Assembly: GCF_001562115.1 (NCBI RefSeq)
Contig: NZ_CP013926.1
Span: 3,038,001 to 3,102,000 of the forward strand
Origin: Alteromonas stellipolaris
Lineage (GTDB): Bacteria; Pseudomonadota; Gammaproteobacteria; Enterobacterales; Alteromonadaceae
Direction: 5' to 3'
Length of the DNA: 64,000 nucleotides
Shown: positions 1 through 9,241 of the stretch, piece after piece
Layout: the number at the start of each line of letters is the position of its first letter
Numbering within the stretch: position 1 is the first letter of the stretch
Notes under the pieces: model-generated
The model's database searches: none
What the model saw: the letters and a program-made list of their open reading frames with translations, nothing else
What the model was told of the DNA's origin: nothing
Translations under genes and position numbers: made by a program

Positions 1-117
1 ATGAAACGTATACCTAGTATGACCATTAAAACAATGATTGGCATATATTGGCAGGCGTTAAAGTTACTCATAAAACGAACGCCACTTTATGACCACCCTA
101 AGAAAAGTCAGGAATAA
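1..117 (+). CDS. DUF1365 family protein, C-terminal end (partial)
   Basis: An open frame runs from the window edge to TAA at 115-117 and encodes 38 residues ending in ...KKSQE. The ending, with IYWQALKLLIKRTP followed by a short basic tail, resembles the C-terminus of DUF1365 proteins. These commonly sit directly before cfa-type methyltransferases, together with an FAD-dependent oxidoreductase, in operons for membrane fatty-acid modification. The ATG at base 1 is probably an internal methionine, because the family is about 250 residues long and the frame is open to the edge. The next gene starts 7 bases after the stop, consistent with one operon. The exact function of the family is not known to me. 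Confidence 0.6.
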   Translation: MKRIPSMTIKTMIGIYWQALKLLIKRTPLYDHPKKSQE

Positions 118-124
118 TAACTAC

Positions 125-1378
125 ATGTCTTCCGGTGAATCTGTATTTAGTACCCCTTCAGAAGCGTCTCTTCTAGACAAGGTTTGTAGGCGCGCATTTT
201 TAAAGTGTTTAGAGAAACTTCCACATGGCTCACTTACCATTATGGAAAATGGTAGCACGATTGCCTCATTGGGTAACCCCAACGACGATTTGCACGCAAC
301 TATTAACTTCAAAGACGTAAAAGCGTATCGCCAGCTATTGTTGGGCGGCAGCGTGGGAGCGGGCGAAGCCTATATGGATGGCCTGTGGGAAAGCGATAAT
401 GTTACGGCAGTGGTGCAAATTTTTGCGCGTAATCTATCGACCCTTGATGCATGGGAGAATAAGTTTAAATGGATTTCCATGCCTATTTTGAAAATTCAGC
501 ACTTTGCCCGCCGCAACACACAAGATCAAGCCAAGAAAAATATTGAAGCCCATTACGATTTAGGTAATAAGCTTTACACTCGCTTTCTTGATAACACCAT
601 GATGTATTCATCGGCAATTTATCCTGACGTTAATGCCAGTTTGGAAGAGGCACAAAATCACAAACTTAAAACAATTTGTGACAAGCTTCAGTTAACCGAA
701 AGCGACCATCTTTTAGAAATTGGTACTGGTTGGGGTGGTTTGGCGGTGTATGCTGCCAAGCATTATGGTTGTAATGTGACCACCACAACTATCTCTGAAG
801 AGCAATATGCTTGGGCAGAGCAGTGGATTGAGCGCGCACAGGTGTCTGACAAAGTCACTTTGCTGAAAAGAGACTATCGCCTGTTAGAAGGTAAATACGA
901 CAAGCTGGTTTCAATAGAAATGATTGAAGCTGTAGGAAAAGATTACTTAGGTAACTTTTTTGAGAAGTGTTCATCGTTGTTGAAAGACGATGGGCTAATG
1001 TTGCTACAATCCATCACCATTGATGATAGACGTTACGAAAGTTACGCCAGCAGTGTGGACTTCATTCAAAAATACATCTTCCCGGGTGGATTTTTGCCCT
1101 CACAATATCAGTTAAACGCGCATTTAAAGCGCTATAGCGACATGATGATTAGAGATTTACATGATATCGGCTTAGATTACGCCCAAACACTAAATCATTG
1201 GTACGAGGCTTTTATTAGCGCCAAAGAAGCGTTACTAAACGACGGTTACGATGAACGTTTCATGCGGATGTGGATTTACTATTTAAAATACTGCGAAGGC
1301 GGTTTTCTAGAAAGAACCATTAGCACTGTGCAATTAGTAATATCTAAGCCACATCACAGAGAGGCACTCCAACGCTAG
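125..1378 (+). CDS. cfa: Cyclopropane-fatty-acyl-phospholipid synthase family methyltransferase
   Basis: Encodes a 417-residue SAM-dependent methyltransferase that should add a methylene (or methyl) group to double bonds of phospholipid acyl chains at the inner membrane. Visible features are the family stretch KKNIEAHYDLGN, the SAM-binding glycine loop LEIGTGWGGLAVYAA, the EQYAWA helix, VSIEMIEAVG and a C-terminal RMWIYYLKYCEGGF. An in-frame ATG at 89 lies inside the preceding gene, so ATG 125 is preferred; AGGA at 109-113 is a possible, rather distant, ribosome-binding site. The preceding DUF1365 gene supports the lipid role. The stop codon lies inside a 22-bp tandem repeat, so the last two codons are repeat-derived. 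Classical Cfa and the close homologues placed after DUF1365 cannot be separated by reading alone. Confidence 0.88.
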   Translation: MSSGESVFSTPSEASLLDKVCRRAFLKCLEKLPHGSLTIMENGSTIASLGNPNDDLHATINFKDVKAYRQLLLGGSVGAGEAYMDGLWESDNVTAVVQIFARNLSTLDAWENKFKWISMPILKIQHFARRNTQDQAKKNIEAHYDLGNKLYTRFLDNTMMYSSAIYPDVNASLEEAQNHKLKTICDKLQLTESDHLLEIGTGWGGLAVYAAKHYGCNVTTTTISEEQYAWAEQWIERAQVSDKVTLLKRDYRLLEGKYDKLVSIEMIEAVGKDYLGNFFEKCSSLLKDDGLMLLQSITIDDRRYESYASSVDFIQKYIFPGGFLPSQYQLNAHLKRYSDMMIRDLHDIGLDYAQTLNHWYEAFISAKEALLNDGYDERFMRMWIYYLKYCEGGFLERTISTVQLVISKPHHREALQR

Positions 1379-1430
1379 TTGCATGTGCAAACAACGCTAG
1401 TTGCATGTGCAAACAACGCTAGTTGAATGT
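1371..1430. repeat. 22-bp tandem direct repeat, about 2.7 copies
   Basis: The unit AACGCTAGTTGCATGTGCAA plus AC occurs at 1371-1392 and 1393-1414 without a mismatch. A partial third copy at 1415-1430 changes GCATGT to GAATGT. The first copy supplies the TAG stop of cfa, and each unit carries TTGCATGTGCAA, itself a palindrome. A more degenerate stretch follows at about 1438-1455. The array lies just before the shared terminator. Confidence 0.85.
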
Positions 1431-1472
1431 TTAAGGCTCCGTTAGTTGGAAGTGTGAGACGATTTCAAAATA

Positions 1473-1502
1473 AAAGGGCGAATCATCTGATTCGCCCTTT
1501 TT
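1473..1502. terminator. Bidirectional terminator between cfa and pomB
   Basis: A perfect 13-bp stem (AAAGGGCGAATCA / TGATTCGCCCTTT) has a 2-base loop, with a T-run on the plus strand and an A-run before it that serves the minus strand. It lies between the convergent cfa and pomB genes and can end both transcripts. Confidence 0.85.
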
Positions 1503-1526
1503 GATTTTGCGTTCTGCTTACAATCT

Positions 1527-2456
1527 TTATTCATCAACCACGGAAATAGGTTGAGAGGTCATAGGTTTACCTTGATTAATATTGATCTCTACCCGTCTAT
1601 TTCGCGCTCTATCAGCCGGCGTTGTAGCATCTTCTACCATGGGGTCGGTATCGGCCTTCCCTACTACCGACATTCTGCTTTCATCGAACCCTGGGGCTGT
1701 TCGCATAGCTTCGGCTACGGCTACCGCACGCTGAGACGATAAATCCCAGTTGGAACGATATAGCTCGTTAGCAATGTGTTGTCCGTCACTATGCCCTGAT
1801 ATTTCTATTTCCCCTGGCACATCAGCTAACAGCACCCCAATTTTGCGTAAGATAGGCTGGAACTGAGGTTGTAGAAATGCAGAACCGGCTGAAAACGAAC
1901 CGTTCTCTCTAATGCGAATAGTCAGTTGCTGACCTAAAGACTCTAATTCTACTGCGCCATCGAGAATTTGCTTTTGTAACTGCTGCGCCACTTTTTTCAT
2001 TAACTCAGCAGTTTGAGTTTGATCTGAACTTTGCGACTCAGAGGAAGACTGATCGGTAGCCGTTTGCTGCGACTGACCACCGCGCTGCTCACCTCTTTGC
2101 TTCTGCCTACCGCCTGAAGAGTCTTCATCACCCGCTTGAAACTCTAGCATCTGCTGAGTCATTTCAATGGTTTGTTGCTGAATAGTGTCGATAGGCGACG
2201 GGTCTGGACGACCAGGTCTAAATTCCATCGCAATAACACTGGTGCCTTTAGGGATGTCTTTCACTTCAATTTTGTTTTGTACACCAAAAGCAAACTTCAT
2301 AGAGCCCGCTATTTGCTTAAACTTCAGAACATCCATTTCTGAAAATGAGAGCAGCAGTACAAAAAAGCACATGAGCAACGACATTAAATCCGCGAAGGTC
2401 CCCATCCATGCAGGAAGCCCCTCGGGAGGACATTTTGGGCACTCTTCTTCAGCCAT
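1527..2456 (-). CDS. pomB: Flagellar motor stator protein PomB (MotB family)
   Basis: This 309-residue stator subunit forms, with PomA, the ion channel that powers the flagellar motor and anchors it to peptidoglycan. The N-terminus has CPPEGLPAWMGTFADLMSLL followed by a single membrane helix; Asp23 is the expected ion-binding residue. A plug-like segment and a long Gln/Ser/Thr-rich linker (about residues 100-155) precede an OmpA-like peptidoglycan-binding domain with SGHSDGQ and a basic DRARNRRVEI motif. The N-terminus is much closer to Vibrio PomB than to E. coli MotB, which points to sodium drive. Its ATG overlaps the pomA stop by one base (TAATG), so the two are translationally coupled. 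Confidence 0.93.
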   Translation of the reverse strand: MAEEECPKCPPEGLPAWMGTFADLMSLLMCFFVLLLSFSEMDVLKFKQIAGSMKFAFGVQNKIEVKDIPKGTSVIAMEFRPGRPDPSPIDTIQQQTIEMTQQMLEFQAGDEDSSGGRQKQRGEQRGGQSQQTATDQSSSESQSSDQTQTAELMKKVAQQLQKQILDGAVELESLGQQLTIRIRENGSFSAGSAFLQPQFQPILRKIGVLLADVPGEIEISGHSDGQHIANELYRSNWDLSSQRAVAVAEAMRTAPGFDESRMSVVGKADTDPMVEDATTPADRARNRRVEININQGKPMTSQPISVVDE

Positions 2457-3220
2457 TATTCGTCCTCAGCGCCCGTACCGCGTTTACTTGCCGCTAAATA
2501 GTTTTTCAATATGCCTTCGATAACACGCGGGTTTTGCCCATCAGCAATACCCACAATGCCATCGAGTACTAGCATTTGGTTAAGCTTTTCTTCTTGTGCG
2601 CGGTTACCGAGTTTTACTGCCATGGGTAGGCAGATAATGTTGGCAAGGAATGCACCATACAAGGTAGTTAATAGTGCTACCGCCATCGCTGGTCCAATCG
2701 ATTTAGGATCATCCATGTTAGAAAGCATGGCCACCAGACCAATCAGGGTTCCAATCATTCCCATTGCTGGTGCAATATCACCCATACCTTTAAATATGGT
2801 GGCACCAAACTCGTGTCGCTCGGTAGTCATCGAAATATCTTTCGCTAAGGTTTCTCTGACCACTTCTATGTCGTGACCATCAACCAACATGTCTACACCT
2901 TTTTGCATAAACGGATTGTCAATTTCAGCTTCTTCCAATGCAAGAAATCCGCCTTTACGTGCTGCATCTGCCATCTCAACAATTTTTTCAATTAAGTCTT
3001 CAGGCGTATCAATTTTGAACATGAATGCTTTGCCTGCAATTTTACCTGCACCAAAGAACTGCCCTAAAGTGTATTGGGATAAAATAACGAAAAGGGTGCC
3101 ACCAAATACAATCAAGATAGATGGTACGTTGATGAACATGGCAATACTGCCACCCATAACCATGGCCATTACTACAAAGCCGATGGCGCCCAACATACCT
3201 ATGACGGTTGCTAAATCCAC
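2456..3220 (-). CDS. pomA: Flagellar motor stator protein PomA (MotA family)
   Basis: This 254-residue inner-membrane protein has four predicted helices: two near the N-terminus (about residues 1-50) and two around 145-200 containing GMGDIAPAMGMIGTLIGLVA and the GPAMAVALLTTLYGA segment typical of MotA/PomA. The large cytoplasmic loop between them should contact the rotor protein FliG. The start is GTG at 3220, supported by GAGGAAG five bases upstream. It is the first gene of a two-gene pomAB unit; xseB diverges from it about 280 bases away. The match to PomA rather than the proton-type MotA fits the partner PomB. Confidence 0.93.
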   Translation of the reverse strand: MDLATVIGMLGAIGFVVMAMVMGGSIAMFINVPSILIVFGGTLFVILSQYTLGQFFGAGKIAGKAFMFKIDTPEDLIEKIVEMADAARKGGFLALEEAEIDNPFMQKGVDMLVDGHDIEVVRETLAKDISMTTERHEFGATIFKGMGDIAPAMGMIGTLIGLVAMLSNMDDPKSIGPAMAVALLTTLYGAFLANIICLPMAVKLGNRAQEEKLNQMLVLDGIVGIADGQNPRVIEGILKNYLAASKRGTGAEDE

Positions 3221-3499
3221 TCACTCTTCCTCATTTTTTGCAGACGCTGCATAACTATTACTCGTATTCTATCGGCATTGTATAGAATTTCTATAACAAG
3301 ATTATCGCAAATTGCCTTAATTATTGTATACATAATGACGTTAGTCGAACTTTAGGCGGCAGTTTTAATACTGAGGCTTAGTTCACAACGCGTTGTCATA
3401 GATAGCTGCAATAGGGCATATATTGACAAACCATTTGACCCATTGGCTACCCTCAGTTAATGTGCGCGTAATCCCAAGAAACGCCTAAAATTGAGTGCT

Positions 3500-3754
3500 A
3501 TGGTGGCGAAAGTGACGAAAAAAACAGATTCTCCCTCGTTTGAGGAAACCCTTACCGAATTAGATGCCATCGTTAATGAGATGGAAAACGGTGAGTTACC
3601 ATTAAACGTTGCACTTGAAAAATTCGAGCGAGGCATTGCCCTTTCTCGTGAAGGCCAGAAGTCGTTAGAGCAAGCCGAGCAAAAAGTTAAAATTTTGCTT
3701 AATGAGCAAGGCGAAAGCGCATTACACCCTCTTCCTGAAGACGAGCAACCTTAA
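3500..3754 (+). CDS. xseB: Exodeoxyribonuclease VII small subunit
   Basis: A small helical protein of 84 residues that, with XseA (not in this window), forms exonuclease VII, which degrades single-stranded DNA. The family pattern is clear: SFEETLTELDAIVNEMENGE, then LPLNVALEKFERGIAL and LEQAEQKVKIL. An in-frame TTG lies three codons upstream at 3491; ATG 3500 is chosen because it gives the usual length. It heads the xseB-ispA-dxs cluster common in gammaproteobacteria, with ispA starting 28 bases after its stop. Confidence 0.92.
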   Translation: MVAKVTKKTDSPSFEETLTELDAIVNEMENGELPLNVALEKFERGIALSREGQKSLEQAEQKVKILLNEQGESALHPLPEDEQP

Positions 3755-3782
3755 ACCTCGTGTCGCAACAAACAGGTACGTT

Positions 3783-4673
3783 ATGAATTTCACTGCATTG
3801 CATCAGCAAGTTAAGCAGCAGACCGATGCGTCGTTAAATACGCTTATTGATGACCTTCCACACGACGCACCGCGGCTTAAAGAAGCAATGCGCCATGCGT
3901 TATTGGTGGGGGGTAAACGCATGCGACCTTTACTGGTTCAAGTTATCGGCAACATCCTTGATGTGCCCAAAGGCGATCAAATGGCTATTAGTATGGCCAT
4001 TGAGTGCGTGCATGCTTATTCGCTGGTACATGATGACTTGCCAGCCATGGACGACGACGATTTGCGTCGCGGCCAGCCAACTTGTCATATTGCATTTGAT
4101 GAAGCCACCGCAATATTAGCCGGTGATGCATTGCAAGCCCTTGCTTTTAGCACATTAGCCGATGCGCCATTAAGTGATTTCGCAACCAATAAACGTGGTG
4201 AATTACTTTCTTTGCTAGCCCGCGCCGCAGGCTATCGCGGCATGTGTGGCGGGCAAGCTATCGATTTAGCCAGCACGGGTGAAGAAATAAGCCTTGAGCA
4301 GCTCAAGCGGCTGCACAATTTGAAAACCGGCGCCTTGCTTCGTGCATGTGTTGAAATGGTATCTATTGTTTCTCCAGAACTTGATAGTGACAGTAAAGCA
4401 AACTTATTGGCCTACGCAGATGATATTGGTCTTGCATTTCAAGTCCAAGATGACATTCTTGACGTAGAAGGTAATAGTGAGCAATTAGGAAAGCCTGCAG
4501 GCTCTGACATTGCTTTGGGTAAGAATACCTTTCCTGCCAAACTTGGCATAGAAGGCGCAAAACGAGAACTTGATAAGCTGCATCAGAATGCCCTTCAAGC
4601 CTTGGCTCGTTTACCCTACAATACAGACAGTTTAATTGCGTTTAGCGAACTATTGGTAAAACGAGACCATTAG
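3783..4673 (+). CDS. ispA: (2E,6E)-farnesyl diphosphate synthase
   Basis: This 296-residue prenyltransferase condenses IPP with DMAPP and then geranyl diphosphate to give farnesyl diphosphate, the precursor of quinone side chains and undecaprenyl phosphate. The first aspartate-rich motif DDLPAMDDDD is at residues 84-93 and the second, DDILD, at 223-227; GGKRMRPLL and the HNLKTGALL segment also fit. The frame is open further upstream into xseB, but ATG 3783 (MNFTALHQQ) gives the family length (E. coli 299). It sits between xseB and dxs, in the usual order for this pathway cluster. Confidence 0.94.
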   Translation: MNFTALHQQVKQQTDASLNTLIDDLPHDAPRLKEAMRHALLVGGKRMRPLLVQVIGNILDVPKGDQMAISMAIECVHAYSLVHDDLPAMDDDDLRRGQPTCHIAFDEATAILAGDALQALAFSTLADAPLSDFATNKRGELLSLLARAAGYRGMCGGQAIDLASTGEEISLEQLKRLHNLKTGALLRACVEMVSIVSPELDSDSKANLLAYADDIGLAFQVQDDILDVEGNSEQLGKPAGSDIALGKNTFPAKLGIEGAKRELDKLHQNALQALARLPYNTDSLIAFSELLVKRDH

Positions 4674-4705
4674 TTCTGCAACCATGTTGAAAAAGATAAT
4701 AAATA

Positions 4706-6583
4706 ATGAGTTTAGACCTCCAACATTACCCCACGCTTGCTATTGCGCAAACGCCGGATAAGTTAAGACAGTTACCGCAAGAGAAATTGCGAGAGTTGTC
4801 AGATGAATTACGAGAATATTTACTAAATAGTGTTAGCCAAACCAGTGGACACTTTGCGTCTGGCTTAGGCACGGTAGAGCTTACTGTGGCTTTGCATTAC
4901 ATTTATAACACGCCTATCGACAGATTAATTTGGGATGTGGGTCATCAAGCCTACCCCCACAAAATTCTTACAGGCCGTGCCACACAAATGTCGACTATTC
5001 GACAAAAAGATGGATTGCACCCCTTCCCTTGGCCACCTGAGAGCGACTACGACACTTTTGCTGTCGGCCACTCGTCGACGTCCATCAGTGCTGCACTTGG
5101 TATGGCTGTTGCCGCCGAGCAAGAAGGTAAAAATCGTAAAGTGGTTGCCGTAATTGGCGATGGCGCGATTACCGCAGGTATGGCATTTGAAGCGATGAAC
5201 CATGCTGGTGACATCAATAAAGATATGGTTGTGGTGTTGAACGACAACGAAATGTCTATCTCTGAAAACGTAGGTGCGCTTAATAGTCACCTAGCCCGCT
5301 TATTGACGGGTAATGTCTTCAACTCTATTCGCGATGGTTCTAAAAAGCTATTAAGTAATGTGCCACCTATCAAAGAATTTGCTAGTCGCGCAGAAGAGCA
5401 TCTTAAAGGCATGGTAGTACCGGGCACTATTTTTGAAGAGCTCGGCTTTAATTACATTGGCCCTATTGATGGCCATGATGTAGATGCCGTTGTAGATACA
5501 TTGCGTAATATGCGCAAATTCAAAGGCCCACAACTACTTCACGTGGTAACTAAAAAAGGTAAAGGCTACGCCCTTGCTGAGAAAGACCCGATTAAATTCC
5601 ACGCAGTGCCTAAATTTAACCCTGCGGATAACGCATTGCCTAAAGCGAAGCCATCTGCACCTACTTTTTCTGCCATTTTTGGCGATTGGTTATGCGATAT
5701 GGCAGCGCAAGATCCTAAATTGATGGCGGTTACCCCCGCTATGCGTGAAGGCTCTGGCATGGTCGCGTTTTCGCAGCAATACCCAGAACAGTATTTTGAT
5801 GTCGCTATTGCTGAGCAGCATGCGGTTACCTTTGCTGCGGGCCTAGCGCGCGATGGATGTAACCCGGTAGTTGCCATCTACTCAACCTTTTTACAGCGTG
5901 CGTACGATCAGCTTATTCACGATGTGGCGTTGCAAGACTTGCCGGTTTTATTTGCTGTTGACCGTGCCGGTATTGTAGGCGCTGATGGCCCTACTCACCA
6001 AGGTGCTTTTGATATTGCCTTTTTGCGCTGTATACCGAATATGATAGTGATGGCGCCGTCTGATGAAAATGAATGCAGACAAATGCTTTATACTGGCCAT
6101 AAAGCGCAAAAACCTGCTGCGGTACGCTACCCCCGTGGCTCTGGAATGGGTATTACCCCTGACGCTGCGATGACCGAGTTGCCAATTGGCAAATCGAAGG
6201 TTAGCCGTGCTATTACCGGCAAGCCAGCGAAAAAAGCAGCAATATTGAATTTTGGAACCCTTTTACCTAATGCATTAGCGGCTGGAGAAGCTATTGATGC
6301 AACGGTTATTGATATGCGCTTTGTGAAGCCACTGGATGGCCAGGCTATTGAGAAAGCAGCAGCAGAACACGATATGCTTATTACTTTAGAAGATGGGTGT
6401 ATAGCCGGTGGTGCAGGCTCTGGTGTGCTTGAGTACTTACAACAACAAGGCATTATGAAACCCGTTCGTACGTTGGGGCTCCCAGACAGCTTTATTTTGC
6501 AAGGTACGCAGCAAGAAATGTACAAAGAGCATGGGCTGGATGCCGAAGGCATTACCGCTACGCTTAAAAGCTTACTAAGCTAG
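4706..6583 (+). CDS. dxs: 1-deoxy-D-xylulose-5-phosphate synthase
   Basis: A 625-residue thiamine-diphosphate enzyme that condenses pyruvate with glyceraldehyde-3-phosphate, the first step of the MEP isoprenoid pathway; ispH, the last step, is also in this window at 50790. Visible are [10 protein letters not shown], the ThDP/Mg motif from GDGAITAG to NDN (about residues 151-181), the catalytic glutamate in [13 protein letters not shown] (about residue 370) and a transketolase-type C-terminal domain. Length is normal (E. coli 620). The ribosome-binding site is weak, and the 32-base gap after ispA suggests cotranscription. A strong terminator follows. Confidence 0.96.
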   Translation: MSLDLQHYPTLAIAQTPDKLRQLPQEKLRELSDELREYLLNSVSQTSGHFASGLGTVELTVALHYIYNTPIDRLIWDVGHQAYPHKILTGRATQMSTIRQKDGLHPFPWPPESDYDTFAVGHSSTSISAALGMAVAAEQEGKNRKVVAVIGDGAITAGMAFEAMNHAGDINKDMVVVLNDNEMSISENVGALNSHLARLLTGNVFNSIRDGSKKLLSNVPPIKEFASRAEEHLKGMVVPGTIFEELGFNYIGPIDGHDVDAVVDTLRNMRKFKGPQLLHVVTKKGKGYALAEKDPIKFHAVPKFNPADNALPKAKPSAPTFSAIFGDWLCDMAAQDPKLMAVTPAMREGSGMVAFSQQYPEQYFDVAIAEQHAVTFAAGLARDGCNPVVAIYSTFLQRAYDQLIHDVALQDLPVLFAVDRAGIVGADGPTHQGAFDIAFLRCIPNMIVMAPSDENECRQMLYTGHKAQKPAAVRYPRGSGMGITPDAAMTELPIGKSKVSRAITGKPAKKAAILNFGTLLPNALAAGEAIDATVIDMRFVKPLDGQAIEKAAAEHDMLITLEDGCIAGGAGSGVLEYLQQQGIMKPVRTLGLPDSFILQGTQQEMYKEHGLDAEGITATLKSLLS

Positions 6584-6613
6584 CGGTTGGTTTTTTAACT
6601 AGCTTTTAAAAAC

Positions 6614-6639
6614 AAAAAGCCCGCAGTAGCGGGCTTTTT
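6614..6639. terminator. Bidirectional terminator between dxs and pgpA
   Basis: A perfect 11-bp inverted repeat (AAAAAGCCCGC, AGTA loop, GCGGGCTTTTT) lies between the convergent dxs and pgpA genes. T-runs are present in both readings, so it can end both transcripts. Confidence 0.9.
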
Positions 6640-6690
6640 AGTATGTTCAATTTTTTGCGTATTATCGAACGAACTTAGGTTAGCCCGATT

Positions 6691-7191
6691 TTAAAACAAG
6701 GTTGTAAATGCTGGCCACACTATCATCATGATATGTAAACATGCGCAAGCCATAGCGCCTGCCACTATATCATCCAGCATAATGCCTGTACCGCCGTGTA
6801 AGCGCTTATCGATAGGCCCTATTGGCCAAGGTTTTAAAATATCGAATACGCGAAACAGCACAAACCCTGCTAGTAATGATGGCGCTGTAATAGGTACGAA
6901 TAAGAAGGTAACAAACATACCTGCCACTTCGTCCCACACAATAGAGCCGTGATCGTGCACCTGCATATCATCAGCGGTTTTTCCGCACAGATAAATGCCA
7001 AAAATTGATGCAAAAACAGTGAAAGCGATAAATACCAACACTGGCATATTCGCTGACAATATTAATAATGGAAGTGCAGCTGCTGAGCCAAACGTACCTG
7101 GCATAAACGGAATAAGGCCGCTACCGAAACCCAACGCTAAAAAGTGCACTGGATTCTTCATGCTAATTCTAGCGCGATATTCTTTTTGCAT
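6691..7191 (-). CDS. pgpA: Phosphatidylglycerophosphatase A
   Basis: This 166-residue inner-membrane phosphatase converts phosphatidylglycerol phosphate to phosphatidylglycerol. Family motifs include NPVHFLALGFGSGL, PGTFGS, the acidic HDHGSIVWDEVAGM (about residues 80-93), FRVFDILKPWPI and HGGTGIMLDDIVAG. Several hydrophobic stretches are predicted membrane helices. ATG 7191 lies 18 bases after thiL; a second ATG ten codons downstream (MKNPVHF) is also possible. It is the last gene of the glyA-to-pgpA run, as in many gammaproteobacteria. Confidence 0.94.
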   Translation of the reverse strand: MQKEYRARISMKNPVHFLALGFGSGLIPFMPGTFGSAAALPLLILSANMPVLVFIAFTVFASIFGIYLCGKTADDMQVHDHGSIVWDEVAGMFVTFLFVPITAPSLLAGFVLFRVFDILKPWPIGPIDKRLHGGTGIMLDDIVAGAMACACLHIMMIVWPAFTTLF

Positions 7192-7209
7192 AAGATGCTC
7201 TGTTAGCTT

Positions 7210-8175
7210 CTAGAAAGTATGCTCGTAACCACTTTCATTGGTTGGTGCGAACGGCTGATTATCTTTTAACAAGGAAAGCTGACCAACTTGGCCAGTTAAC
7301 TGACCAATACAAGTTGCTTTTACGCTACTACTGCCCATCGAGGTTTCAAAGTTGCCTCGCTGCTCTTCACCTACTGTAAAGATAAGCTCATAGTCGTCGC
7401 CTGCTGACAGTGCGTATTCGATAGCCTGGGCATTATCGACTGCGCTGGTCAACGCCCTAGATAAAGGAAGTTTATCCACGTGTACATTTGCACCGCAGCC
7501 TGAAGCTTTCAGTATATGGCCTAAATCAGAAATTAAGCCGTCAGACACATCAATACATGATGAAGCAATACGACGAAGTGCCGTTCCCATTGCTACCCGA
7601 GGTGTAGGGTAATAATGGCGATTAATAAGCACATCTCGCGCTTCGCCAGCTACCGATAGCTTATTCTGAAGAATATCTAAGCCAGCACCAGCATCACCTA
7701 ATGTGCCTGTAACGTAAACCCAATCACCGGGTTTTGCATTACTACGAGTCAGTTCAGAACCTGGTGGAATGAACCCTTGCGCCGTAATGGTCATAGCCAT
7801 CGGGCCTTTAACGGTATCGCCACCAATTAACTGTACAGAATAATACTGCGTAAGCTCGTACAAACCATCTACGAACTCGCTAAGCCATTCATCATTCACT
7901 GTTGGCAATGACAGCGATAAGCTGATCCACGCTGGTTCGGCGCCCATGGCGGCTAAATCGCTTAAATTCACGGCTACCGTTTTATACGCAACTGATTTTG
8001 CAGGCGCATCATCTAAAAAGTGCACACCGGCTACTAAGGTGTCTGTAGTAACGGCGAGTTGTTGGTTACTAGGAACGTTAGTTACGGCACAATCATCACC
8101 AATACCAATAACAACGTCTTTACGAGTATGGCCGCCATCAGAGAAGTAGCGGCCGATAAGATCAAATTCTTTCAC
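7210..8175 (-). CDS. thiL: Thiamine-monophosphate kinase
   Basis: A 321-residue PurM-like kinase that phosphorylates thiamine monophosphate to the active cofactor thiamine diphosphate, which Dxs next door needs. Typical segments are the N-terminal EFDLIGRYF, GIGDDCAV, the substrate/ATP region VTTDTLVAGVHF, LSDLAAMGA, QLIGGDTVKGP and SCIDVSDGLISDLGHI, and SAGDDYELIFTV near the C-terminus. The start is GTG at 8175; length equals the family norm. It follows nusB by 46 bases and precedes pgpA by 18. Confidence 0.95.
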   Translation of the reverse strand: MKEFDLIGRYFSDGGHTRKDVVIGIGDDCAVTNVPSNQQLAVTTDTLVAGVHFLDDAPAKSVAYKTVAVNLSDLAAMGAEPAWISLSLSLPTVNDEWLSEFVDGLYELTQYYSVQLIGGDTVKGPMAMTITAQGFIPPGSELTRSNAKPGDWVYVTGTLGDAGAGLDILQNKLSVAGEARDVLINRHYYPTPRVAMGTALRRIASSCIDVSDGLISDLGHILKASGCGANVHVDKLPLSRALTSAVDNAQAIEYALSAGDDYELIFTVGEEQRGNFETSMGSSSVKATCIGQLTGQVGQLSLLKDNQPFAPTNESGYEHTF

Positions 8176-8221
8176 GATAGTCTATTAAACCCTTTGTGAC
8201 ATCCAATGCCACTGGACAAGG

Positions 8222-8644
8222 TTAATCGCGTTCGTCTTTACGCAACGAGCGAACCGCTTTATCAAGCGCACCATTAACAAATTTATGACTTTCTTCGGCC
8301 CCGAAAGACTTCGCAAGTTCAATCGCTTCATTAATAATTACGCGATAAGGCACATCCTTACGCTCTGTAAGTTCCAGTGTCGCTATACGTAAAATAGCCT
8401 TTTCGATTGCATCTAGTTCTTCAGGCAAACGGCCCAGATACGGCTTAATAGTCGTATCTAAGTGGCTAGCGCTATGCGCCACACCGCGAAGCAGTGCCTG
8501 AAAATAAGCCATATCAACTTTCTTCATATCGTTACTGGTCGCAAGCGCCAGTTCAATTTGTTGAATATCGTTATGACTCATTTGCCATGAATAGATGCCT
8601 TGAAGGGCAAGTTCACGGGCTTTACGACGAGCTGAAACTTTCAC
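8222..8644 (-). CDS. nusB: Transcription antitermination factor NusB
   Basis: This 140-residue all-helical RNA-binding protein acts with NusE (ribosomal protein S10) in antitermination of rRNA operons. The basic N-terminus ([20 protein letters not shown]) and the C-terminal signature [12 protein letters not shown] followed by [11 protein letters not shown] are clear. The start is GTG at 8644, which places the N-terminus exactly as in E. coli NusB. It lies 13 bases after ribH, the normal ribH-nusB pair. Confidence 0.96.
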   Translation of the reverse strand: MKVSARRKARELALQGIYSWQMSHNDIQQIELALATSNDMKKVDMAYFQALLRGVAHSASHLDTTIKPYLGRLPEELDAIEKAILRIATLELTERKDVPYRVIINEAIELAKSFGAEESHKFVNGALDKAVRSLRKDERD

Positions 8645-8657
8645 TTAATTTTTTACC

Positions 8658-9131
8658 TTAAAGCTTTTCAACAGCATCGATAACGTTAACCATTTCAAGC
8701 GCACCTAAGGCAGCTTCTGCGCCTTTGTTGCCTGCTTTGGTTCCAGAACGTTCGATAGCTTGTTCAATAGAATCTGTAGTGATAACGCCAAAAGATACCG
8801 GTACACCATATTCTAGCGATACTTGCGCTAGGCCTTTGTTACATTCGCCTGCAACAAAGTCAAAATGAGGTGTGCCGCCACGAATTACCGCACCGAGTGC
8901 AATAATGGCATCAAAAGATTTTTTCTCAGCAAGTTTCTTAGCAACAATCGGTAACTCATAAGCACCTGGAACACGTACCACTGTGATATCGTCTTCGTTC
9001 ACTTCGCCGTGACGGTCTAGTGTGTCTAATGCGCCTTCCAATAAGCTCTCAACAACAAAGCTATTAAAGCGTGCAACAACAATAGCAATCTTCTTACCGG
9101 TCGCTCTGATATTACCTTCAACTACTTGCAT
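8658..9131 (-). CDS. ribH: 6,7-dimethyl-8-ribityllumazine synthase
   Basis: A 157-residue enzyme forming the icosahedral lumazine synthase; it condenses the RibD-derived pyrimidine with dihydroxybutanone phosphate from RibBX, giving the substrate of RibE. Visible motifs are [32 protein letters not shown] and the [17 protein letters not shown] stretch. The frame is open 59 codons further upstream, but that extension runs through a palindromic repeat and does not look coding; ATG 9131 gives the family length. The gene is separated from ribBX by about 300 bases holding that repeat. Confidence 0.95.
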   Translation of the reverse strand: MQVVEGNIRATGKKIAIVVARFNSFVVESLLEGALDTLDRHGEVNEDDITVVRVPGAYELPIVAKKLAEKKSFDAIIALGAVIRGGTPHFDFVAGECNKGLAQVSLEYGVPVSFGVITTDSIEQAIERSGTKAGNKGAEAALGALEMVNVIDAVEKL

Positions 9132-9241
9132 GATTTCATTCCTCGAGAAAAACGGCGCGAAGTATACCACAACTACGCCCAAACTAAATCGATTGTTTTT
9201 GTTACTGGCTGACAAGTCCGTTAGCCCGAATAACAAACGGC

